Assembly (NCBI GenBank): GCA_029721435.1
Contig: CM056573.1
Location: 152,727,947-152,791,946 of the forward strand
Source of the DNA: Gymnothorax reevesii
Taxonomy: Eukaryota > Chordata > Actinopteri > Anguilliformes > Muraenidae
DNA length: 64,000 nucleotides
Reading direction: 5' to 3'
Made by a program: the position numbers and the translations under genes. The stretch's first letter is position 1. Every line of letters begins with the position of its first letter. Below are positions 1 through 10,184 of this stretch, one piece after another. The notes below the pieces were generated by a model. It saw nothing but the letters and a program-made list of their open reading frames with translations. It was not told the DNA's origin and made no database searches.

Positions 1-3000
1 TTTTGTATTCAATCTGTCTGAACAATTTCTATAGCAGGATGAAATTACACCTCGTCAATGCAGAGAAATCGTCTGTTATACCAGATACGTTAGAGCTTCT
101 GCATTTTGCGATTGCTTTCCCGGGAGCATCAGAGAGCTAGCCCAGATATTGGTGAAGTATCCGGCTGGCCCTGGTCATGGATAAGCAAAAAGATTGTTTC
201 ATAAGCACCCAAACATGCACCCCAAGCTCTCCAAAACCTATGTCTGGGCTAATTGCTGCCTTTTCAGCCCAACTTTGCAGACACATACATCACCTCTCTG
301 GTTAGCTTCAACTGTAGTGGCTCCAATCAGGCAATGTTATGATGAAACTAGCACATTGATGCTTACCGAAGTAACACAAGCATACCGATCAGAATTATTG
401 CATGTAAGTTGACCAGGAGCATTTTTAAGTAGCGCGGCATGCAAACTCACATGCAGTAGCTGGTAACCGAGCAGTCATAATAACCACAGAGACAAACGTT
501 ACCCTGCAATACAGGTCTTACAGACAGCAAGTTCCATAACCGAGAACGGTTGTACCAAGCATCCAAATGACAAACAAGTATAAAAAGTTAGCTTCAAATG
601 AGGTTCATGTTCACACACCTCCAGTTGAATGTCCCCCGATATTACTCTTGCATATTTAAGACACACATTAGCAACAGTAACTTGGCTACGTTAGCCACTG
701 TGCTACAGGCTTATTCAACTGGCTATCACGTTAGGTAGGCTTATGCCGTGCAAGCAACTTACAGCTTCTGCATCTGTGAGTCATGGACAGTCGCGATCGA
801 TCCAGGCTTTATCTTCAGATATTTTACAAAGCCTGCGTTTGAGACAGTTGGTTGTGCTAACTATCGTTAGCGGTCCTGCTAGCCACCCGTAACACGTTAG
901 CTTCACTTACATTATTTGATGTTATATCATTACTTACAGCTTGTGGCTCAGAGCGCTTGATCGATGCAACTACTTCAAGTTTGTGAAGCAGCTGAAATGC
1001 TTATCCAGCATCGAATTATCCTTATTGACAAAGCTGTCTTTGGTGAAATGCTGAATACAAACAGCTAACATTTCCTTTGGCCGTGGTTGTTTGCTACCAG
1101 CAAGCAAAAAAGCTACCTGCTGATTTCCTGTTGGCATCGTCTTTTGGAAGAGAAATGGGTGCTTCTCTTCGTATCCAAAAATAAAGGACGGACAAGCAGC
1201 TTTGGGAGAGATACTGACAAAACTGCACCTCAAATGGTCTGCAGTTCTTCTTTTGTATTTCTGGAAGTGTAGACTGTACTGAGGCATAGTATGATCCGCG
1301 GTTGTTTGTGCCTGCTAGAATAGTTTCCAGCGTGGACAGGTCCAGCGCAGTGATTGGCTCTGGCTAGGTCTGAATTAATTGGACGGCACAACCTGACATC
1401 AGGTTTTGCCCAGATCTCGTGAAGATCTTAGGACAAGCTGTTCAGAGAGGAAATCACATTCACGAAATCATGTTCTTGGATTATGGCGAAACCCCTGTAT
1501 CTTATGTTTAGAAACTTTTCAGAGGTTGAGTATGGACATCCAACATTATAACATTACTTATATGTATTAAAAGAATGATCAGCATAAGGGGTCCCCTTGA
1601 AGATGTGTACTTTATTAAGAAAAAATAATCATACTGGCATTCATTTCATTTTAATTTTTTACCCCTAATGTGCAGTTTGGCTTTCTTTGGCCCATCTATC
1701 TACTGGTACAACAATGTACGTTCAGGATTTTTATAAATGAGAAGGAATCAGAAAAGAAGAAAAGATATAAAGGTCAGGCCTATTGTGCAGTGTGGCATTG
1801 TACTCATTTTAACAAACTCCCTCCTGACTGCACTGCGCTCTGCAATGGGCAGGAGTATTGAGGTATTTGGCCCATACCCATGCAGTCTTAGGTATCAAAC
1901 TGTTTTGTTCCAGACCAAGAATCAAGTGTGGAGACAGTCATGCCATATAATGGGTAATTTATTGGTAAGCAGAATGGTAATGATGGGGACGGAACCCCGG
2001 AGTGGATTGGCAGGGACAGAATCCTGAAGAGAATGAGAAACATTTCAGCACAGGTTTAATAGGCAATGCTTGTCTGCCGTGACCAGCCAGTGGCTTCTGG
2101 TGTGCTGCCAGATGTCAAAGGGCTTTCTACAATTAGACTGCCCGTGAAGGGCGGGATTTTTCTCAAGAGGAACTCTGTCTCAGATGTGGACTCCGATCAG
2201 GGTTGGAAGCTTGTTCCTTATAAACTTTATAAAGAGAGCAGACTTGCAGGGGTTGACAATAATACGGTCCCAGTGCTGGACCCAGATTAGGTTTGGAAGC
2301 TTGTTCTTGAAAACTGGAGTTGAAGAACAGGATAGAGTTAAGCTAACTTGAACTCAGTCCCAATCCTAGATCCTGATTAAGAATGCAAGCTTGTTTGATT
2401 AACAAACAACAATAAAGATTTCAAAGCGACTTTGGCTGCCATTTAAAGAGGAACTCAGTAATAAATCATTATGCTGTTTTATAAAACAAAATTAGTAAAT
2501 TAATATTGTAAAATACAAAAATGTGGAATTATTGTTTTCAAAGACGAGATAAATTAGGTTTTGTTCGTCCTAATTAGTTGTCGTCTGCTTCTACGGTCGT
2601 GTGATAATGACGTAACGTCGCCCGAGAATGACGAAACGTCGCCCTTCGCCCAGAGGTATTCGCTGTTATTGTGTTGGATAGTGTGATTGTCCTAGTCCAT
2701 TATTTTATGACAAAAGATCGTTCAATGTGTGTTTTTAGCTATCGCCAACGTTCCCAGGGTTTTGTTGCAGGTGTAAGACTTGAGCCACTTTAAACAGGAG
2801 TCCTCTCTACAGCTGCAGATGTAGCTCCAATTGTTGCCACTTATGACAACAGTTTGTACAGCTGTGGCATTGCACTATCCAACTCCATATCTTTCATAAA
2901 CACCAGGAAACCACACAGCTTTACTTTGTTGCCCTGCAAGTCCCGATTTGAATATAGGACTTGAAGTTCAGACCTCAGTCTCTCTGAAATAGTTTCTCTT

Positions 3001-3188
3001 GTTCTCTCAAAGAAATAGCCATAACTTTTCAGAAACACTTTGGAATGCCTCCTCTGGAAACGCTTGTCTCTTTTAATCAAATTTCATCAAATTGACTAAT
3101 TCTAGGATGGCCATGCACAGATTTCTGTAGCGCTTCTGGGGATCCTGCAATGGTGATAGACGGCGCTTTCTCACAGGCTCATCTGATT
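1..3188. other. No gene recognised; upstream flank
   Basis: I see no recognisable gene or complete mobile element here. Short open frames occur on both strands, but none matches a family I know and none has convincing splice sites. The only local structure is a short tandem repeat at 2606-2644, two ~19-bp units sharing the core CGTCGCCC, the first beginning with a CRE-like TGACGTAA. The missing first exon of the channel gene (S1-S2) was looked for and not found. Confidence 0.5.
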
Positions 3189-3473
3189 ATTTGATGAATC
3201 AGTACTGCACTGATATTTCGCTGTTTATTTCTAATATTTTTCAAGACCACAAGGGGGTCATAAATGGTGATCCCAGAAAAACTTTTTGCATAGATTGCAA
3301 ATTTCCCATCAGTTTTGGGATATGAGTTGCTTAACGAATATTATTGGTGGCCAAAATGGACCGAAAATGAAAGCATTAGACCAGCTCTGACAGCTTCATT
3401 CAGGGAAATAATCTACATTACGCGAAAAGGGAAATAAGAGGTGAAATATCAGCGCAGTACTGAGTCATCAAAT
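3189..3473. repeat. Foldback (inverted-repeat) element
   Basis: Two 43-base arms at 3189-3231 and 3431-3473 are reverse complements at about 37 of 43 positions and are separated by about 200 bases. This is the shape of a small foldback or MITE-like element. No target-site duplication is clear, so the superfamily is not assigned. Confidence 0.5.
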
Positions 3474-3723
3474 ATCCTGCCTATGAACCCACAAAACCTA
3501 CTATATTCAGCAGTGAATTTAAAATACTTAGAATGAAGTCCACGCAATCATTTTGGAAATGTAATAATAGTTTTTAATGTCTGGGGTTAGAGTTACACAT
3601 TTTGTGGTAAATTACGCCAAAGTACAATATTCTACAGTCATTTGGTGCAGTCCTAGGGCTGTCCAAAATTCTGAAAAATTTCAGCATCATGAATTTTTTT
3701 CCGGATTTGGGATGGCTCTAGTA

Positions 3724-3928
3724 CAGGGATACTCACCCTTTTCCAGAATGAGCCGCAGTGGGTGCAGGCTTTCATTCTAACCATGCAGTCTCACTCCTGA
3801 TTCTACTAATCACGGGTCTTTGGCAAAAGCCTCAAGGGTTGATTAGTAGAATCAGGTGTGTGACTGGTTGGTTAGGATGAAAGCCTGCACCCAAAGCAGC
3901 TCAATCCGGAAAAGAGTGAGTATCCCTG
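3724..3928. mobile_element. Non-autonomous hAT-type MITE
   Basis: A 205-bp element starts CAGGGATACTCAC and ends with the inverted counterpart GTGAGTATCCCTG. It is nearly palindromic: the subterminal TGCAGGCTTTCAT and the TGATTCTACTAATC segment both recur in reverse orientation. It is flanked by a perfect 8-bp duplication, CTCTAGTA (3716-3723 and 3929-3936). An 8-bp duplication with a CAGGG-type terminus is characteristic of the hAT superfamily. It has no coding capacity. Confidence 0.85.
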
Positions 3929-4023
3929 CTCTAGTAAATCAGGCAACCCCAAGCCCAAAAATGATGCTAGATTTGAAATCTACATAGGTTCTGAATCACC
4001 ATTCAGCAGAGTATTATCTTTTT

Positions 4024-4506
4024 TTTCTTTAAATTTGGCATCTCCAATCCCACCCAAATCTGGAATGCCCAATTGGTGAACTATGTACAAAGCTTGCTCG
4101 TATGCGACCCCTTGCTGCCAACACAGGATAGTGAGGACAGTTCACGGCTCTCCTCCGAAGCACGTGCCTGTCAACCACTGATTCTTATACACTCATTGGT
4201 TGAATCTTCGCAAGTTCAGAACGAGGGCGGAGGATACCCGGACATGAACAAACCCAGAGTCTTCCTGACGAGCGCCCGTCTGGCCAACAGGAGGCGCTGG
4301 AGCAACGAACAAAGCTGATTTTTGCATCCCAAATCCGGTAGTCCCTTCCCAATTTGAAACCCTGTAGCGCGATGGCCAATTCTGCGCTACTCTGAAAAAG
4401 CTGCCGACCACTGCCGGTGGGTACGACCGGGGCTTGAACCCGCGACGTGATATTCACCTCTGCACTGCAGCGCAGTGCCTTAACCGAGTGAGCTATCCGG
4501 CAGCCC
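4024..4506 (-). mobile_element. tRNA-derived SINE
   Basis: On the minus strand the element begins with a tRNA-like head containing a box A (TAGCTCACTCGG) and a box B (GGTTCAAGCCC), the internal RNA polymerase III promoter. A roughly 400-base body follows, ending in an A-rich tail (the T-run at 4024-4030 on the + strand). A 15-bp duplication, GAGTATTATCTTTTT, flanks it at 4009-4023 and 4507-4521, as expected of LINE-mediated insertion. The head is not a functional tRNA gene: it is fused to a body and diverged. The subfamily is not named. Confidence 0.85.
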
Positions 4507-4866
4507 GAGTATTATCTTTTTAGGAAAGATTCATAATCGATCACTGAAAACAGTTGAAAATTCAATGAATGTGGAACTTGTAAGGTTGCTGTACACTGCG
4601 AGGGCGGTATCTCAGGGGTTAATGGACCTTGTGGTCTAGATTTTGGAATGCATGAATTTTATGTCATATACTACAGCATATATTTTTGCTAGATTTTTTT
4701 GAGGGTGTAAAGCTCAGAACACTGGTCCAGTTGAGATGGAATGACCCACTCTGCAGCTGAAACTAAAACAAAAATAACAATGTTACAGGTAGCTCAATAC
4801 TAGTTTGATAGCTAACTGCTTTCTTACTCACTGAATTGTCCCTGTAGCCAGCATGTCAAGCTAATC

Positions 4867-5523
4867 CTCATCAACAACACCCAGAAACACCGCCGGCTTC
4901 TCTGGGCCTGAGCTCATCTGAGATGGACTGACGCAAAGTGGAAAATGTGCTGTGGTCTGACAAGTCCGCATTTCAGATTGTTTTTGGAAATCATGGACGT
5001 CATCTCCTCTGGGCTAAAGAGGAAAAGGACCATCCAGATTGTTATCAGTGCAAAGTTCAAAAGCCAGCATCTGTGATGGTATGAGGTTAGTTTTAGTGCT
5101 AGTATATGTTATTACATATCAGTATATGTTAGTGCCCATGGCATGGGCAACTTGCGCATTTGTGAAGGCACCATTAATACTGAAAGGTACATACAGGTTG
5201 TGGAGCAACGTATGCTGCCATCCAAGTGATGTCTTTTTCAGGGATATGTCTGCTTATTTCAGCAAGACAATGCCAAGCCACATTCTGCACATGTTACAAC
5301 AGCGTGGCTTCGTAGTAAAACAGCGCGGGTAATAAACTGGCCTGCGTGCAGTTCAGACTTGTCTCCCATTGAAAATATGTGGTGCATAATGAGGCGCAAA
5401 ATGCGATAGTGGAGACCCCAGACTGTTGAAGTCTTACATCAAGCAAGAATGGGAAAGAATTCCACCAAAAAAGCTTCTACAATTAATATCCTCTGTTTGC
5501 AAACACTTATTGAGTGTGGTTAA
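4867..5523 (+). pseudogene. Tc1-like transposase relic, 5' part
   Basis: The translated relic follows the same Tc1 family as the element at 29990-37588: the WTDAKW region, the LWSDESTF-like first catalytic aspartate region, the VMVWG-like region (here with a stop), the [12 protein letters not shown] segment and SPIENVW-like sequence can all be followed, with frameshifts and stops. A ~35-base AT-rich insertion around 5098-5132 (repeated TATATGTTA) breaks the frame. It stops at a TTAA site where another element has inserted, and the family sequence resumes at 6895. Confidence 0.75.
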
Positions 5524-6890
5524 AGCTGCAATTGGTAACTTTAAGGAGAGAGAGGACTTGGCATAAAAATAAAAAAAAAAATGCTACTTTCAGATCCCTC
5601 CCCACTGCGCTCCCACCCTAAGTCCCTCCCCCAGAAGGCTGCCGTGCACGCGAAGGCACGTGGGCTGTTATGAATGCGACTGTTGAGAGCTTTTGCACGT
5701 TCACAATATGAAAACGGCCAAGTTGGTGAGGCTAGACATCACTGTTGCGAACAGTCAACACTGCTGACCAACAAATGAGCAGAAATAAATCATGTTGACA
5801 TGAAAAGTAATCTACAGCAGTATGTATTCAGTAAAAACCCAGCACACGCTTATTTCAGTAAGTTACCCATTTTTTTGAGTACAGAAACTGTTGAGAATCT
5901 TGCTGAATGGCCAGTAAATCATGTATGACAGCATTTAGCTGTGAGAGCGCAGAAACGTTACACATATTAATGAGGACTACAATACAACTGATAAGACAGC
6001 CATTTCACTTCATAAAGATGTTTTCTGCTACTTTCTAATAAAACGACGCCAGTAACATTAGCCCTAGCATCGGAAACAAGCTAACGTTAGCTCGACTGCA
6101 ACATCACAGTACCATCACATGCACTACGGAGCAGTGTAACAATTACAAGACGCTGGCTATTCGAACAGTGACTGTGCTTGTAAGCGACGTTCAGTCACTT
6201 ATTTACGGAGTGAAAATTAATTGATGCCGGTTAGGGCTGGGGTTAGTACCAGCTGTGCAGGTGAGTGACGCCAACTCGCTTATTTGCAGAGCATTGCAGA
6301 GAAAATGAACCAACAAATTAAGCAGGGGTTTACCTGTCAAGCAGAAAAGTTGCCAACTCTGCGTCTGTTTTTAATCTTTCCAGATCAGGGAGTTCCCTCC
6401 ACCTCTGAAAAGGCACTGCGATGTTCACTCTGGTTTTATCCTGGGCTTTGTCTAATTCTTTCTTTTGTGCTTTTTTTTCTGGATTCCTCTTTTTACTTGT
6501 CTTAGCCGTGTGTGCTGTTGGCGGTAACGGAGGTATCGGTATTTTTTTCCTCGCAGATGGCTGTTGTTGCGTCATTAGTTTCTCTTAGCTCCTGAACCCT
6601 GTCTCGGAGATTTGAGCTTGACTGAGGACTTGTGTGAACTGTGGAGGAAGGGGTAGCAGGCTGCCCGCAGCACGTGCATGTGCACTGTTTGACGGCTGTC
6701 AGACGCCATCCTGGCTCTTATTGGTTTTTTGGTTTGGTCTGAATGATTCTTTTAAATTGCAGTAGGAGCAGTAGGTTGGTTTAAAGGAGTCTTTTTTAAT
6801 TACAAAGTACTAGTTTTATGTAATACTGTCTTTACACAGTGACAATTTTAGCAAAAATGTCACAAAGTTACTTTTATGAGACTTGCAGCT
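5524..6890. mobile_element. TTAA-flanked DNA transposon (Kolobok/piggyBac-like)
   Basis: A 1,367-bp insertion splits a Tc1 relic. It is bounded by TTAA at 5520-5523 and 6891-6894. Its ends are short inverted repeats (AGCTGCAA at the left, TTGCAGCT at the right), with a further shared GTAACTTT motif just inside. TTAA duplication is known for the piggyBac and Kolobok superfamilies; which one applies is not decidable from the ends alone. It carries a minus-strand exon-like frame near 6334-6575 but no complete transposase, so it is probably a deletion derivative. Confidence 0.7.
6334..6575 (-). CDS. Exon-like fragment in TTAA element, unknown product
   Basis: An open minus-strand frame starts at an ATG (6575) and reads a basic, proline-rich N-terminus, then a conserved-looking segment with RVNIAVPFQRWREL and TDAELATFLLDR. 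At the end of that segment the sequence reads CAG followed by GTAAAC, a good splice donor, so the fragment resembles a first coding exon and not a complete gene. From memory, similar RWREL...FLLD segments are common at the N-termini of repeat-associated fish proteins; this is recollection, not a search result. No downstream exon is visible inside the element. Confidence 0.45.
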
Positions 6891-6894
6891 TTAA

Positions 6895-7149
6895 AAGGAA
6901 AGGTGATATAACGCAGTGGTAAACATGTCCCTGTCCCAGCTTTTTTGGATCCTATTGCAGGCATAAAATTCAAAATAAGTGAATATTTCCACAAAAAAAA
7001 AAACAATAAAGTGTATCAGTTTGAGCATGAAATATCTTGTCTTTGTACTGTACTCAATTGAATATGGTTTGAAAACGATTTGCAAAGAACTGTATTCTAT
7101 TCACGTTCTACACAACATCTCAAGTTCATTGGAATTGGGATTTGTACAT
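6895..7149 (+). mobile_element. Tc1-like element, 3' terminal part
   Basis: This piece resumes the Tc1 relic interrupted at 5523. It aligns with the 3' end of the element at 29990-37588 (GGAAAGG-GATATAAC-CAGTGGTAAA region, the TTCAATTGAATAT segment and the terminal AAGTTCATTGGAATTGGGATTTGTA). Together with 4867-5523 it reconstructs one old insertion later split by the TTAA element. Confidence 0.7.
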
Positions 7150-7983
7150 CTGGGGTTACAAAATGTCAACTAGAGCATTAAAATTCAGTGTGGGACAATG
7201 ATCCCGCCCCAGTGTAGGAATATTTCCTTCACCCTGAATGGGTTACCACAGTGTGCGAAACCTAATGTAATCTCACTGTCACAAATAATTGCACTTTGAA
7301 CCCTTAAACTCAAATTTTTCACTCAAGTTTCCCCTTAAGTTGGGTCAAAGTCAGAATTTTTATTTTCATTCTGCGGACAATATCACGTATATGTATTCAA
7401 ACCCACTGCACTATGTTTTTGGCCACAGCATTACATCAAATGGAAAACATCTAGATCCTATACATGACGTTGTACATATTTCCCTGTACTTTATCAGGAC
7501 ATATTTGGAGTCGTTGGATACCTTGCGATCTCTACTAGAATTTAAAATAGGGGAGAAGTTCTGCAGGCTGGAATACAGTAGCTACATTTTTTGACCCATA
7601 TATGGGGTCCTTAGTTTTATGGGGTTTATATTTTGCCACAATGAAGGTGATTTGCTCTAAGAGGCATATAGGAACAACTGTCTTATTAGGCATTCATAGC
7701 ATAACAGGAAAAATCTGGCATGACTAATTTGTCCTAGCTAGGCAATTTACCAAACCATTTATGCAGTTTGACTTTCGCAAGCTTTAGTTTCTGCTGCTGT
7801 CCATTTTAATTCAAGGAGCTTTCAAGTTAGAAGTGGTCTGAAAGTGGTAGTTGTGTAATTAGTCAATGTGAAATGGATAGTACCATATGCTGTCATGTTT
7901 CTGTCATGTTTTCCCATTAGTGATCTGTCTGCTTTGTCCAACTAAGAGGGATTCTTGACCGTGCCTCCTTTTTTTCTCCTCAG
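7150..7983. other. Intronic sequence, nothing recognised
   Basis: Apart from the polypyrimidine tract and CAG acceptor immediately before 7984, I see no gene, repeat family or motif here that I can support. Confidence 0.5.
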
Positions 7984-8465
7984 CTCTTCACCATTGACCA
8001 TAACCAGGTGGACTGGCGCATTGCTATGACTAGTCGACGGGTGGTGGGCATCTCTTTGGAACTGGTGGTCTGTGCCATCCACCCTTTTGCTACCTACTGG
8101 GACCCAGAAATGGATACACCAGGGATGGCCATTGACAAAAGTCATGGAGGGGCTGGGGGGGTGGAGAGCAACTCTTCCTCTGCCCCACTCTGCTCTTCCA
8201 TCAGAAACAGGGATCTCCTGGACCCAGTGCCCTTGCTTTCATGCCTGATGTTTCTGCGCCTTTATCTGGTGCACAGGGCCATTCTCCTCCACAGCAAGGT
8301 TCTCCTCAGCGCCTCCTACAGGAGCATTGGCTCACTGAACAGCATCAACTTCACTTTCCGCTTTGTGCTCAAAGTGTTGATGAACAAGTACCCTGGCCGC
8401 ACCCTGCTGGTCTTCATTGTCTTCTTTTGGCTGAGCGCCTCGTGGTTGCTCACACTGTGTGAGAG
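7984..8465 (+). CDS. kcnn4: Ca2+-activated K+ channel (KCNN4-like), exon with S3-S5
   Basis: This exon encodes part of a calmodulin-gated, voltage-insensitive potassium channel of the plasma membrane. It follows a CTCCTCAG acceptor and reads in phase 0 from LFTIDHN. It covers S3 (GISLELVVCAIHPF), a long polar linker rich in Gly and Ser, S4 (LLSCLMFLRLYLVHRAILLH), the conserved YRSIGSLNSINF region, and S5 (LLVFIVFFWLSASWLLTLCER). It ends at a GTATGA donor after two bases of an Arg codon. The PGR before S5, the ELVVC segment and the start of the exon resemble KCNN4 more than KCNN1-3. The preceding exon (S1-S2) was not found in the window. Confidence 0.93.
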
Positions 8466-8636
8466 GTATGAATGATGGAACAGAAGGCAGATCATGAGCA
8501 TCCAAAAATGTTTTTAATTAGGTACTGTTCAATATTTATTAAAAAAATCATGCAGTCTCTGACAAAAAAATTCTCACCAAACAAAAGTGTTGAATGATAT
8601 TTTTTTTCAAAATTTTTTTCTACATCTGGGTTAAAA

Positions 8637-8807
8637 AAAAGCCCCCTAAACACAGGCACAACCTGCTATGAAATGGTCCAGTTTTCCCCCAACTTTGGCT
8701 CTGTCTAGCTTGAAAAGTGTTGATACTGCTAAAGAAATGCTTGGTATTCCTGAAAATAATAAGTTCCAAAAGCACAACAAACAGCATATACCGCCACAGT
8801 ACATATC
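8637..8807. repeat. Dispersed repeat, copy 1 of 2
   Basis: About 170 bases here align with 42905-43110 in the same orientation, sharing GCTATGAAATGGTCC, AACTTTGGCTCTGTCTAGC, AAAGAAATGCTTG and ACAAACAGCAT in the same order. No terminal repeats or coding frame are evident, so the family is unclassified. Confidence 0.7.
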
Positions 8808-10048
8808 TAGGTAATTGTGAAAATATAACGTAAACACGCACCAAAAATCTGGCCGTCCATTGCACTAACCCAGGAAGTTACCAAGGTACTCTTCACTGAA
8901 AATGATAAACATGTCATGAGTTTACACATAATAAAGTATTCTAGATTGGTATACAGTGGCTCCAATAAGTATTTGTACACTACTTGAAAATTCGACTACA
9001 TCGAGTGCCGTAGTGCCTCTCCGCCGTTGTAAAATCACTGTAACCCACTGCTTCAGGGGGCATATTGTGATATTGAACTCTATAATGCAATAGCTAGCTA
9101 GGTAGATAGCCAACTGGTTAGCGGATTAAAAGGCTAAACTTTGCTAACGCTGAAATAGCGAGCTAAAAGTCTTGAAACAAACGTAACCTAACACGACAGT
9201 TGAGCGCAGAGTAGTTTGTTGCACGCAGGGATATTTCGTGCTGCGGTCTGCCTCAGAATGCAGTGGGTTACAATAATTTTATACCGGCATGGAACACGGC
9301 TCAGCCAATCACATTTAAGAATGGGAAGCATCCGTTTCATAAAAGATTCCGTCATCCAAATCTTATTTTTGGACGAATAAGCACTTTAAGCTAAAGCGTG
9401 GAAGACTGACTCTAACATGCACAGATCACAAAATCATGTTTTGCACCTGGCTTTTTCATGTCTCTAGCATTGTAAGGTTGCATTACAACCTTTCTCAACA
9501 ACTTCCTTTAATCAGTTATACGTTAGTTAATTCAAATTTTAAAAATAGTAAATCCTAATTAATCAAAATATTATGCCCTTCAGGCTCAAATACATACACA
9601 CTGAAGGAAAAATAACTGTTTCAATGGCAATAATTGCTCTCCGACTGCCCTTGCATCTGCGTAATGTTTGATACTACTTTGTCATGTTTGTGAGAAATTG
9701 GGTCATTAATATTTGCTGGCATCCACATAATGGTGACTGATAATGAAATAAAAAAAGACATATCAATCAAATTTTGATTTAAATACGATATGACTGTAAT
9801 TTTTTTTGTGTCTTTTCAATCGTTGGAAATGGTCAGTAGAGCAAGGTATTATTTTTTTGCTTAGCTTGAAGTAAATTGCGCATTGATTACAGGTAGTTTT
9901 CGAACACGTAAAATAATTCATATGGTGGCAGAGACCCTTGGGATGATCAATGTCTGGGTGTGCTGTGCTTTTAGGTTTTAAGTATGATGAGCTTAGATAT
10001 GCTTTTTCTACATTATGTATTTTTATTTTGTATTCTTTTTTCTTGCAG
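8808..10048. other. kcnn4 intron, nothing recognised
   Basis: AT-rich intronic sequence. A short CCAATAAGTATTTGTACAC at 8961 resembles a Tc1-type terminal repeat, but no partner end is visible. The intron ends with a TTTTTTCTTGCAG acceptor at 10048. Confidence 0.5.
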
Positions 10049-10184
10049 ACAGATCCAGGTGGAAACAGGTGACATGCTAAATGCACTCTGGCTCATTGCC
10101 ATTACATTCCTCACTGTGGGGTATGGGGACTTCTCCCCCCAAACTTTATGCGGGAAGATGGTGTGCCTGTTTACTGGAGTCATG
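10049..10184 (+). CDS. kcnn4: KCNN4-like channel, pore exon
   Basis: The exon completes the split Arg codon and encodes the pore loop: [20 protein letters not shown] followed by the selectivity filter GYGD, then the start of S6 ([11 protein letters not shown]). The filter and the preceding ITFLTV are the potassium-channel signature and are intact, so this looks like a conducting channel. The exon is flanked by a CTTGCAG acceptor and a GTAAAT donor and ends in phase 0. Confidence 0.95.

Noticed and set aside
970..1287. 105-codon minus-strand open frame
   Set aside because: No family resemblance, no splice logic; compatible with chance.
4415..4506. Possible tRNA gene on the minus strand
   Set aside because: Boxes A and B are present, but the sequence continues into a SINE body with A-rich tail and 15-bp duplication, so it is a SINE head.
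8008..8475. Independent gene starting at an internal GTG in the S3-S5 exon
   Set aside because: The frame is open upstream to an acceptor at 7983 and downstream phases match other exons; it is one exon of the channel gene.
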